Origin: JANOBJ01 sp031411575
Lineage (GTDB): Bacteria; Pseudomonadota; Gammaproteobacteria; Burkholderiales; Burkholderiaceae_C
Length of the DNA: 18,662 bases
Assembly: GCA_031411575.1 (NCBI GenBank)
Contig: JANOBJ010000164.1
Coordinates: 1-18,662, forward strand
Reading direction: 5' to 3'
A model generated the notes under the pieces. It ran no database searches and had not been told where the DNA came from. It saw only the letters and a program-made list of their open reading frames with translations. Shown here piece by piece: positions 7,938 to 14,995 of the stretch (the first letter of the stretch is position 1; each line of letters starts with the position of its first letter). The position numbers were made by a program, and so were the translations under genes.

Positions 7938-7991
7938 GTGCGTGCGTCCTGTTGGTTGTAAAGGGGCCCAATGGGCCAACCCGCTATTTTC

Positions 7992-8906
7992 TCACGCGAT
8001 GAAGGCCTCGATCAGCCGGGCCAATTGTTGCGGCTGGTCGTGGTGCAGCATGTGCCCGGCGTCGGTGATGGTGCCGCGCGTCACCTGGGGCACGGATTTC
8101 AACCGCTCGTGGTACTCGGCCAGGGTGTAGCTGCCGCGCCACCAGCCGCTCAGCGAGTCGTCGCTGGCCTCTACCGCCAGGGTCGGGGCGGTGATGGTTT
8201 TGTACAGCTCCAGCACCTCGTCCAGCCGGTACAGCTGGGCGTTGGTGATCTTGTGCGCCGGGTCGCCGAGGATCTGCCACTGGGTGGTGCCGTCACCTTG
8301 CAGCACGGCCTTGGCCCAGTGCTGGGCCAGCCATTCGGCCTTGTCGGCGTCCAGGCGGGGGTTGGTCTTCATGAGGCGGCGCGCCACGCCGGCTGCGTCG
8401 TCATAGCCTTTCAAAGCCATGTCGCCGCGGTGCAGGCCTTTGAGCTCGTCCATCCAGCGCGCGTAGCGGCCCGGCGCCTGCGCGGCGCGCGTCGCGGGCA
8501 TGCCAAAACCCTCCAGATTGACCAGCCGGCGGATGCGCGCCGGCCGTACGCCCGCGTACAGCATGGCGATGTTGCCGCCCAGGCTGTGGCCCACCAGGTC
8601 CACCGGCTGCTCGGGCGAGTAATGGTCGAGCAAAAAATCAAGATCGGCCAGGTAGTCGGGGAACCAGTAGCAATCGACTTTTTCAGTCTGGGTCAGCCCA
8701 TAGCCGCGCCAGTCGGGCGCGATCACATAGCGGTCCTGCGCGAAGGCGTCCACCACAAACTGGTAGGACGCGGCCACGTCCATCCAGCCGTGCACCATCA
8801 CCAGCGGCGCCACGCCGGGGGAGGGCGTGCCCCACAGGCGCACGTGGTAGCTCAGGTTGCGGATCGGGACAAACTCGCTGCGGGAATGGCGTTTCGCTTG
8901 GTACAT
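7992..8906 (-). CDS. Alpha/beta-fold hydrolase
   Basis: This is a 304-residue serine hydrolase. The oxyanion strand VMVHGWMD is near residues 37-43, and the nucleophile Ser108 is in the elbow GHSLGGN. The acid Asp is probably in VEASDDSLSG, and the catalytic His is in TDAGHMLHH near the C-terminus. There is no signal peptide, so it is probably cytosolic; the substrate is unknown. I chose ATG 8906 (MYQAKRHSRSEF) because conserved-looking sequence starts there. The frame stays open to 9011, but that would overlap the divergent ligase. It is divergent from the acyl-CoA ligase with only 25 bp between starts. A weak GGCCC-ATT-GGGCC hairpin lies between its stop and prfB. Confidence 0.85.
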   Translation of the reverse strand: MYQAKRHSRSEFVPIRNLSYHVRLWGTPSPGVAPLVMVHGWMDVAASYQFVVDAFAQDRYVIAPDWRGYGLTQTEKVDCYWFPDYLADLDFLLDHYSPEQPVDLVGHSLGGNIAMLYAGVRPARIRRLVNLEGFGMPATRAAQAPGRYARWMDELKGLHRGDMALKGYDDAAGVARRLMKTNPRLDADKAEWLAQHWAKAVLQGDGTTQWQILGDPAHKITNAQLYRLDEVLELYKTITAPTLAVEASDDSLSGWWRGSYTLAEYHERLKSVPQVTRGTITDAGHMLHHDQPQQLARLIEAFIA

Positions 8907-8931
8907 TCCCACCATGATACGGAGACAAAAC

Positions 8932-11016
8932 ATGCGCGTCAGCCCGGTAGGTGACAGGCGCGGCCCGGCTAGCCCGTCCAGCCCGGCCAGCCAGACCCCC
9001 GCGGCCAGCACCGCGCCCGCCGCTGACCGCTACGCCGAGATGCATCGCGGTTTCCGCTGGCAGGTGCCGGCGTATTTCAACATCGCCGTGGTTTGTTGCG
9101 GGCGCTGGGCACGGCAACCGGATGCTACAAAAAGAATAGCTATCCGTGACCACGTGGCGGGCACCAGTGGCACTTTTCACTCCTATTTTGAGCTGCAGCG
9201 GGCCGCCAACCGTTTGTCCAACGTGTTGAGGGCGTGCGGCGTGGCGCGTGGCGACCGCGTGGCCATCGTGATGCCGCAGCGCTTCGAGACGGCGGTGGCC
9301 TACATGGCGGTGCTGCAGATGGGCGCGGTGGCGGTGCCGCTGTCGATGCTGTTCGGCCCCGAGGCGCTGGAATACCGGCTGCAGGACAGCGACGCCGTGG
9401 TGGCGATCGGAGACGACAGCTCGATGGCCAACTTGCTGGCCACGCGCGCCCGTTGCCCGGGCTTGCACACCCTGATCGCGGCGGGCACGGCGGCCGGGCA
9501 GGGCGACCTGAACTATGCGGATGCGCTGGCCGGTGCCAGGGCTTCGTTTGCACCGGTCAAGACCCGGGCCGACGACGGCGCCGTGCTGATCTACACCAGC
9601 GGCACCACCGGCCCGCCCAAAGGCGCGTTGATCCCGCACCGCGCGCTGATCGGGAACCTGACGGGGTTTGTCTGCAGCCAGAACTGGTTTGGGTTCAGTC
9701 CGACCGCTGGGGCGACCTCTCCCTCCGCCGCGCCGGGGAGGGCTGGGGTGGGGGCGGGCACAGCCGGGGCAACGGCCGGTCTGCCGGAGCCAGAAACGCC
9801 AAGCGTTTTCTGGTCTCCGGCCGACTGGGCCTGGACCGGCGGGTTGATGGATGCCTTGCTGCCCACGCTGTACTTCGGCCGCCCCATCGTGGCGTACAAC
9901 GGCCGCTTCAGCCCCGAACTGGCCTTCACGCTGATGCAGCAGCACGCTGTGACGCACACCTTCCTGTTCCCCACCGCGCTCAAGGCCATGATGAAGGCCT
10001 ACCCCGCGCCGCGCCAGCATTTCACGCTGCGGCTGCAAGCCCTCATGAGCGCGGGCGAGGCGGTGGGCGACGCGGTGTTCGCCTACTGCCAGGACCAGCT
10101 GGGCGTCACCGTGAACGAGATGTTCGGTCAGACCGAGATCAACTACATCGTGGGCAACTGCGCCATGCAATGGGCCCCCTCGGGGCTGAGGACTGCGGCT
10201 CCGGTCCTGCCTGCGCAGGGCCGGACAGGCCGAAGGGACGCTGGCTCTGACAGCGTCTTGTCCAGCGAAGTACGCGCAGCGACGAGCGTGGGGGCCATTG
10301 GCTGGCCGGCAAGACCCGGCAGCATGGGCAAGGCCTACCCCGGCCACCGGGTGGCGGTGATCGACGACAACGGCGATGAATGCCCGGTCGGCGTGCCCGG
10401 CGACGTAGCGGTGAACCGTTTGGACATCCACGGCCAGCCCGACCCGATCTTCTTTCTGGGCTACTGGAAGAACGACGCCGCCACCGCCGCCAAGTTCACC
10501 GGTGACTGGTGCCGCACCGGCGACCTGGCCACCCGCGACGCCGACGGCTACCTTTGGTACCAGGGCCGCGCCGACGATGTCTTCAAGGCCGCCGGCTACC
10601 GCATCGGGCCGAGCGAGATCGAGAACTGCCTGGTCAAGCATCCGGCCGTGGCCAACGCCGCCGTGGTGCCCAAGCCCGACGCCGAGCGCGGCGCACTGGT
10701 CAAGGCCTATGTCGTGATTGCTCCTGAATATATAGCAAACTATGACAAGGGGACGCGGACGACAGGCCGATTAGATGCCAAAACAGCCGAAAAACTGATC
10801 GCCGAGCTGCAGGCCCACGTGCGCGGCAAGCTGGCGCCCTACGAGTACCCGAAAGAGATCGAATTCATCGACGCGCTGCCCATGACCACCACCGGCAAGG
10901 TGCAGCGCCGCGTGCTGCGGCTGCAGGAGGAGGCGCGCGCCGCTGCAACAACGGCCGCAGCCTCGGCCGCTGCCGCTGCCACCCCCGCCGCAGCAGCCTC
11001 CCCGCCAAATCCGTAA
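8932..11016 (+). CDS. AMP-forming acyl-CoA synthetase with several lineage-specific in-frame insertions
   Basis: It activates a carboxylic acid through acyl-adenylate to acyl-CoA; the substrate cannot be read. ATG 8932 has a GGAGA site 6-7 nt upstream and gives 694 residues. The P-loop YTSGTTGPPKG is at 221-231, FWSPADWAWTGG at 293-304, and MFGQTE at 397-402. The hinge-region motif TGDL is at 529-532, GRADD at 545-549, and the catalytic Lys656 is in TTTGKVQRR. Close relatives, from memory, are about 550 aa. The excess lies in an Ala/Ser/Pro-rich N-terminus (11-31), an insert at about 256-292, an insert at about 415-458, an insert at about 598-620, and an Ala-rich tail (668-694). All core motifs stay in frame, so the protein may well be functional. 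The first and third copies of repeat material lie at 9121-9171 and 10717-10767. Confidence 0.92.
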   Translation: MRVSPVGDRRGPASPSSPASQTPAASTAPAADRYAEMHRGFRWQVPAYFNIAVVCCGRWARQPDATKRIAIRDHVAGTSGTFHSYFELQRAANRLSNVLRACGVARGDRVAIVMPQRFETAVAYMAVLQMGAVAVPLSMLFGPEALEYRLQDSDAVVAIGDDSSMANLLATRARCPGLHTLIAAGTAAGQGDLNYADALAGARASFAPVKTRADDGAVLIYTSGTTGPPKGALIPHRALIGNLTGFVCSQNWFGFSPTAGATSPSAAPGRAGVGAGTAGATAGLPEPETPSVFWSPADWAWTGGLMDALLPTLYFGRPIVAYNGRFSPELAFTLMQQHAVTHTFLFPTALKAMMKAYPAPRQHFTLRLQALMSAGEAVGDAVFAYCQDQLGVTVNEMFGQTEINYIVGNCAMQWAPSGLRTAAPVLPAQGRTGRRDAGSDSVLSSEVRAATSVGAIGWPARPGSMGKAYPGHRVAVIDDNGDECPVGVPGDVAVNRLDIHGQPDPIFFLGYWKNDAATAAKFTGDWCRTGDLATRDADGYLWYQGRADDVFKAAGYRIGPSEIENCLVKHPAVANAAVVPKPDAERGALVKAYVVIAPEYIANYDKGTRTTGRLDAKTAEKLIAELQAHVRGKLAPYEYPKEIEFIDALPMTTTGKVQRRVLRLQEEARAAATTAAASAAAAATPAAAASPPNP
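9121..9171 (+). repeat. Interspersed dyad repeat, family A copy 2, near the ligase N-terminus
   Basis: It begins ATGCTACAAAAAGAATAGCT and continues CGTGACCACGTGGCGGGCAC, then CAGTGG. The dyad is degenerate (GCTA / ATAGC), but the tail matches copies 1 and 4 well. In the ligase frame it gives DATKRIAIRDHVAGTSGT, which lines up with the pepN peptide at IA..D...GT.GT. This is the most diverged copy. Confidence 0.55.
9783..9821. repeat. Quasi-palindrome at the end of ligase insert 1
   Basis: The left arm GCCGGAGCCAGAAACGC and the right arm GCGTTTTCTGGTCTCCGGC are reverse complements apart from two single-base bulges, with a 3-nt loop CAA. The right arm encodes the conserved VFWSPA. The left arm therefore looks like an inverted copy of conserved coding sequence inserted just before it. 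The resulting hairpin would also form in the mRNA. Confidence 0.75.
10168..10300. repeat. 132-bp in-frame insertion bounded by inverted repeats in the ligase
   Basis: The left end CAATGGGCCCCC (10168-10179) and the right end GGGGGCCATTG (10290-10300) are inverted copies with one extra base. The stretch between them encodes about 44 residues (starting APSGLRTAAPVL), which fall between MQW and PARPGSMGK, a junction I recall as continuous in relatives. A TGG codon is present at both junctions. The size, in-frame length and terminal inverted repeats suggest a small non-autonomous element. Confidence 0.6.
10717..10767 (+). repeat. Interspersed dyad repeat, family A copy 3, near the ligase C-terminus
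   Basis: It begins ATTGCTCCTGAATATATAGC and continues AAACTATGACAAGGGGACGC, then GGACGACAGG. It aligns almost base for base with pepN copy 1 read on its coding strand. In frame it gives EYIANYDKGTRTTG, against SIANNDQGTGTTP in PepN. AT-rich sequence continues to about 10797 (residues to 620), so the element may be longer than its shared core. Confidence 0.8.
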
Positions 11017-11027
11017 ACTCCCACGCC

Positions 11028-12089
11028 ATGAACACACTTCCACTCGGTCAAAGCGACCTGCGCGTTACCCCCATCTGCCTGGGCACCATGACTTTTGGCG
11101 AGCAGGTGGCTGAACCGGCCGCGCACGCCATCCTGAACCGGGCGCTGGAGCGCGGCGTGAATTTCATCGACACGGCCGAGATGTACGCCGTGCCGGCACG
11201 GGCCGAGACCTTCGGCGCCACCGAAACCATCCTCGGCCACTGGTTTGCCAGCACCCCCGGCGCGCGCCAGAAGACCGTGCTGGCCACCAAGGTGGCCGGC
11301 CCGTCGCGCGGCATGCCCTGGGTGCGCGAGGGCGCCGGCATGACCGCGCAAGACATCCTGGCGTCGTGCGATGCGTCACTCAAGCGCCTGAAGACCGACG
11401 TGATCGACCTCTATCAGATCCACTGGCCCGAGCGCCATGTGCCCGCCTTCGGCATCGTGTACTACGACCCGGCCAAGGAGCGCTCGCAGACCTCGCTGCA
11501 CCAGCAGCTGGAAGCCCTGGGCCAGCTGGTCAAGGCCGGCAAGGTGCGCGCGATCGGCCTGTCCAACGAAACGCCCTACGGCGTGCATGAATTCGTGAGG
11601 CTGGCCGAACAGCACGGCCTGCCGCGCGTGGCGACAATCCAGAACCCGTACTGCCTGATCAACCGCACCTTCGAGAACGGGCTCGATGAAACCTGCCACC
11701 GGCTCGGCGTGTCGCTGCTGGCGTATTCGCCATTGGGCTTCGGGTTGTTGACCGGCAAGTACGACGCCTCGGGCACCGAAGGTGCCGACGCGCCGAAAGA
11801 CGGCCGCATCGCCAAGTTTGAAACCGTGCGCAAGCAGCGCTGGGGCCGCCCGGAAGCCCTGGCCGCCGCGCGCCGCTACAACGCGCTGGCCCGCGAGCAC
11901 GGCCTCACGCCGACGCAGCTGGCGCTGGCCTTCTGCTACACCAAGTGGCAGGTCGCCAGCACCATCATCGGCGTGACCTCGGTCGCCCAGCTCGACGAAG
12001 ACCTCGACGCCTGGGGCACAAAACTGTCGCCCGAGCTGCTGGCAGCCGTGGACGCGATCCGCTGGGAGCTGCGCGACCCGGCGCTGTAA
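11028..12089 (+). CDS. tas: NADP(H)-dependent aldo/keto reductase, Tas type
   Basis: This is a cytosolic TIM-barrel oxidoreductase that reduces aldehydes or ketones with NADPH; the physiological substrate is unknown. The 353 residues match E. coli Tas closely in length and order. The opening is LGTMTFGEQ, and the catalytic tetrad is Asp48 and Tyr53 (FIDTAEMY), Lys88 (ATKVAGPSR) and His132 (YQIHWPER). The NADP-binding end carries STIIGVTSVAQLDE. The start lies 11 bp after the ligase stop with only a weak ribosome site, which suggests cotranscription and possibly coupled translation. Confidence 0.9.
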   Translation: MNTLPLGQSDLRVTPICLGTMTFGEQVAEPAAHAILNRALERGVNFIDTAEMYAVPARAETFGATETILGHWFASTPGARQKTVLATKVAGPSRGMPWVREGAGMTAQDILASCDASLKRLKTDVIDLYQIHWPERHVPAFGIVYYDPAKERSQTSLHQQLEALGQLVKAGKVRAIGLSNETPYGVHEFVRLAEQHGLPRVATIQNPYCLINRTFENGLDETCHRLGVSLLAYSPLGFGLLTGKYDASGTEGADAPKDGRIAKFETVRKQRWGRPEALAAARRYNALAREHGLTPTQLALAFCYTKWQVASTIIGVTSVAQLDEDLDAWGTKLSPELLAAVDAIRWELRDPAL

Positions 12090-12131
12090 CGGGCGCCGCG
12101 CAATGCCGCGTGCGAACGGCGCAGACCGACG

Positions 12132-12623
12132 ATGATCAGGAAAGCCCACATTAGCGAAACCCCCGCCACCGCGCTGTTGAAGGCGCACGGCGTGGCGTTT
12201 ACCGAGCACCCTTACGACTACCTCGAGCACGGTGGCGCGCAGCACAGCGCGGCCGAACTCGGGCTGGACCCGTTTACGGTGGTCAAGACGCTGGTCATGC
12301 AGGATGAAAAAGCACGGCCGTTGCTGGTCCTGATGCACGGCAACCGCAAGGTCAGCACCAAAACCTTGGCGCGGCAGATCGGCGTGAAGTCGGTCGAGCC
12401 CTGCGCGCCCGAGGCGGCCAACCGGCACAGCGGGTATCTGGTCGGCGGCACCTCACCGTTTGGCACGCGCAAGGCGATGCCGGTCTACGTCGAAGACACC
12501 ATCCTGGCTTTGCCGAAGATCGCCATCAATGGCGGGCGGCGCGGTTATCTGGTGGGAATTGACCCGCAGGTCTGCGTGCAACTCCTGGGCGCCCGGCCGG
12601 TGCAATGCGCGCTGGCAGAATAG
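12132..12623 (+). CDS. ybaK: Cys-tRNA(Pro) deacylase, YbaK/EbsC family
   Basis: It hydrolyses cysteine mischarged onto tRNA-Pro by prolyl-tRNA synthetase, acting in trans as an editing factor. The 163 residues have the INS/YbaK fold signature: SETPATALL at the start, the key Lys52 in VVKTLVM, and GGTSPFGTRK at 105-114. The start ATG 12132 begins MIRKAHISETPA, which agrees with homologue N-termini, although no strong ribosome site is visible. It lies 42 bp after tas on the same strand. Confidence 0.9.
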   Translation: MIRKAHISETPATALLKAHGVAFTEHPYDYLEHGGAQHSAAELGLDPFTVVKTLVMQDEKARPLLVLMHGNRKVSTKTLARQIGVKSVEPCAPEAANRHSGYLVGGTSPFGTRKAMPVYVEDTILALPKIAINGGRRGYLVGIDPQVCVQLLGARPVQCALAE

Positions 12624-12699
12624 GCGGTTTGCGCCGCGTGCAGGCGCGGCCTGGATGCGTCGGCACCTGTCTGAGCGCCCGTGAACCCCGGAGACACCG

Positions 12700-13326
12700 T
12701 TGGAACTGATTTACCCTTTTCTCGCCGTCGTGGCCGCGTACCTGCTGGGTTCGCTGAGTTTTGCCGTGATCGTGAGCCGGCTGATGGGCCTGAATGACCC
12801 GCGCAGCTACGGCAGCAAAAACCCCGGCGCCACCAATGTGCTGCGCTCGGGCAGCAAGCCCGCCGCCATCATCACGCTGCTGCTCGATGCGCTGAAGGGC
12901 TTCGTGCCGGTGCTGCTGGTGCGGTTGCTCGGCAAGCCCTACGGACTGGAAGATGGCACGGTTGCGCTGGTGGGGCTGGCGGCGTTTGTCGGGCACCTGT
13001 ACCCGGTGTTTTTCCGCTTTCAGGGCGGCAAGGGCGTGGCCACGTTCTTTGGCGTGGTGTTCGGCATTCACTGGGTGCTGGGGCTGGCGGCGGGCGCCAC
13101 CTGGCTGATCATCGCGTTTTTCTTCCGCTACTCGTCGCTGGCTTCGCTGGTGACGGCGGCGTTTGCGCCGGCCTACTACCTGTTTGGCGACCGGCTGCAG
13201 TGGTACACCGAACGGTCGGTGGTGCTGGCGCTGTTTGTCATGGGCATGCTGCTGGTGTGGCGGCACCGCGAAAACATCACCCGCCTGCTGCAAGGGCGTG
13301 AATCCAGACTGGGAGCCGGTAAATGA
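12700..13326 (+). CDS. plsY: Glycerol-3-phosphate acyltransferase PlsY, TTG start
   Basis: This inner-membrane enzyme transfers acyl groups from acyl-phosphate to glycerol 3-phosphate, the first step of phospholipid synthesis. In 208 residues with several hydrophobic spans, the conserved loops are GSKNPGATN (38-46) and GHLYPVFFRFQGGKGVAT (99-115). The start is TTG at 12700, supported by a GGAG site 7 nt upstream. No in-frame ATG or GTG serves better, and MELIYPF is a normal PlsY N-terminus. The TTG may lower expression. The stop overlaps the next gene (ATGA). Confidence 0.94.
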   Translation: MELIYPFLAVVAAYLLGSLSFAVIVSRLMGLNDPRSYGSKNPGATNVLRSGSKPAAIITLLLDALKGFVPVLLVRLLGKPYGLEDGTVALVGLAAFVGHLYPVFFRFQGGKGVATFFGVVFGIHWVLGLAAGATWLIIAFFFRYSSLASLVTAAFAPAYYLFGDRLQWYTERSVVLALFVMGMLLVWRHRENITRLLQGRESRLGAGK

Positions 13327-13676
13327 GTGATCTTCAGCGCTACCACGTGGGGCCGCGCCTCAGTGAAATGGCGGTCCACAACGGCACGGTGTACCTGGCG
13401 GGGCAGGTGGCCGACGACGGCAGCAAGGACATCCGCGGCCAGACGGTCGAGGTGCTGGCCATGATCGACCGTCTGCTGGGCGAGGCCGGCAGCCACAAGA
13501 CCCGCATCCTGATGGTGCAGATCTTCCTGGCCGACCTGACCGACTTTGCCGGCCTGAACGCGGTGTGGGATGCCTGGGTGGTGCCCGGCCACGCGCCCCC
13601 GCGTGCCACAGTGCAGGCCAAGCTGGGTGCGCCTGAATGGCGCGTGGAGATCGTGGTGACGGCGGCGGTGCGCTAG
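13323..13676 (+). CDS. RidA/YjgF family protein
   Basis: RidA-family proteins form trimers that hydrolyse reactive enamine/imine intermediates from PLP enzymes; some subfamilies have other roles. The 117 residues carry the family core LAGQVADD, then PPRATVQAKL with the conserved Arg94, and a terminal RVEIVV with Glu109. The start ATG overlaps the plsY stop by 4 nt, so translation is probably coupled. The N-terminus is short and lacks the classic N-terminal motif of canonical RidA, so it may belong to a side subfamily. Confidence 0.85.
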   Translation: MSDLQRYHVGPRLSEMAVHNGTVYLAGQVADDGSKDIRGQTVEVLAMIDRLLGEAGSHKTRILMVQIFLADLTDFAGLNAVWDAWVVPGHAPPRATVQAKLGAPEWRVEIVVTAAVR

Positions 13677-13689
13677 CGCCGCCCGCGCT

Positions 13690-14469
13690 TTAGTAACGCC
13701 GCTCCAGCGTCATCTGGTCGTTGTCGCGGCGCATCTGGAAGCGCGTGAGAAAGCTGTTGCCCAGCAGCACGTACGGCATCGATTCGGGCGTGACCACCGC
13801 GTCCACCTCGTACACCTCGACATCGCCGATGCGCACCGAATTGAGCTTGAGCCGCCAGCCGGTCGTCATGCCGTTGGCCGTGCTCATGCGCACCGGCACC
13901 CCGGCGCGGTAGTTCAGGCCCACGCGCTCGGCCTCGCTCATGCCCATGCCGACCACGGTGGCGCCGGTGTCCACCATGAACTGCACGGCGCGGCCGTTGA
14001 TGCTGCCCTGGGTCAGGAAGTGGCCGCCGCTGGCCGCCGTCAGCACGATTTTGTTCCCGCTGCCGCCGCCCACCTTGCCGCCCACGCTGGCCGGTGCATC
14101 ACCGACCCGCAGCGTGTGCCGCTTGCCGCCGATTTCCACCACCGCCTGGTCGCCCGCGGTGGACAGCACCTTCACGCCCTGGTGAGCCTCGCCCGGCGCC
14201 ACGCTCTTGGGCGCGCCACCGTCCACGATCAACAGCGCCCGACTGCCCAGCATGCCCGACAGCGCGACCGATTGCGCCCCCGCCACCGTGCCCAACGCCA
14301 CCCCCACGCCCAGCAACAGCAGCCGCAGTAACCCGAGCCGGTGCCGCAACAACCGCCCCAGCCGGAGCGCTTGCCCACACCAGCGGCCACCGCGGAGCTG
14401 GCTCCGCCAGGCCGCTGGTGGCGCCCCCTGGGGTGAGGCGGCCGCAGGCCGCTTCTGGGGGGTCGTCAT
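13690..14469 (-). CDS. Retropepsin-like aspartic protease, membrane-anchored (clan AA)
   Basis: This is a probable dimeric aspartic protease. Residues about 47-64 form a hydrophobic segment (LLRLLLLGVGVALGTVAGA) that would be a signal or anchor, placing the rest in the periplasm. The catalytic Asp167 is in FMVDTGATVVGMG. The C-terminal YVLLGNSFLTRFQMRRD is typical of the TIGR02281-like group. The ATG at 14469 overlaps the yajQ stop (TGATG), which favours coupled translation. Residues 1-31, however, are encoded by repeat family B palindromes and are unlike a normal leader. A TTG near codon 40 is an alternative start just before the membrane segment. It is convergent with the RidA gene, 13 bp apart. 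Confidence 0.85.
   Translation of the reverse strand: MTTPQKRPAAASPQGAPPAAWRSQLRGGRWCGQALRLGRLLRHRLGLLRLLLLGVGVALGTVAGAQSVALSGMLGSRALLIVDGGAPKSVAPGEAHQGVKVLSTAGDQAVVEIGGKRHTLRVGDAPASVGGKVGGGSGNKIVLTAASGGHFLTQGSINGRAVQFMVDTGATVVGMGMSEAERVGLNYRAGVPVRMSTANGMTTGWRLKLNSVRIGDVEVYEVDAVVTPESMPYVLLGNSFLTRFQMRRDNDQMTLERRY
14378..14469 (+). repeat. GC-rich stacked palindromes, family B copy 2, covering the protease start
   Basis: A nested palindrome spans 14378-14420. Its outer arms CACCAGCGGCC and GGCCGCTGGTG are perfect, and its inner arms GCGGAGC and GCTCCGC flank TG. It is followed by CCCC-CT-GGGG and by GCGGCC-gca-GGCCGC. Positions 14415-14469 match copy 1 at 6774-6830. The sequence encodes the first 31 residues of the protease on the opposite strand. 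Confidence 0.75.
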
Positions 14470-14954
14470 CAGTCGCGAAAATTGTTGAAGGTGAGCGGCA
14501 CGTCAACGATGTCTTTTTTGATCAGCGCCATCGCGGCCTGCAAATCGTCGCGCTTGGCGCCGGTCACGCGCACCGCGTCGCCCTGGATCGCGGCTTGCAC
14601 CTTCAGCTTGCTGTCCTTGATCAGGCGCTGGATCTTCTTGGACTGTTCGGTCTCGATGCCGGTCTTCACCTTGATGACCTGCTTGACCTTGTCGCCGCCG
14701 ACTTTCTGCACATCGCCCATGTCCAGGTACCGCACATCGACGCTGCGCTTGGTGAGCTTGTTGCGCAGGATGTCCTCAACCTGGGTCAGCTGGAACTCGG
14801 CGTCGCCGAACAGCGTGATTTCCTTGTCCTTCAGCTCGATGTTGGCCGACGTGCCCTTGAAATCAAAGCGCGTGCCGATCTCCTTGGCGGTGTTCTCGAC
14901 CGCGTTTTTCACTTCGACCAGATTCGGTTCACAAACAGTGTCAAAAGAAGGCAT
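14469..14954 (-). CDS. yajQ: YajQ family nucleotide-binding protein
   Basis: This is a 161-residue cytosolic protein of the YajQ/UPF0234 family. Family members bind RNA/nucleotides, and some bind cyclic di-GMP as transcription co-regulators. The start MPSFDTVCEPNLVEVKNAV and the end DVPLTFNNFRD are diagnostic, and the length is normal. Key segments are TRFDFKGTSA near residue 28 and VKVKTGIETEQSKKIQ-like sequence mid-protein. The frame is open upstream to 15362, but that part is antisense to murB. Only 41 bp separate its start from the divergent murB start, which must hold both promoters or leaders. Confidence 0.95.
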   Translation of the reverse strand: MPSFDTVCEPNLVEVKNAVENTAKEIGTRFDFKGTSANIELKDKEITLFGDAEFQLTQVEDILRNKLTKRSVDVRYLDMGDVQKVGGDKVKQVIKVKTGIETEQSKKIQRLIKDSKLKVQAAIQGDAVRVTGAKRDDLQAAMALIKKDIVDVPLTFNNFRD

Positions 14955-14995
14955 GCTGGGGCGGGGCCATGAAAGGGGAATGCGACAATTCTCCC

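Noticed and set aside
8683..10641. Minus-strand 652-codon frame
   Set aside because: It covers the ligase on the opposite strand and part of the hydrolase; composition is that of a GC-rich shadow.
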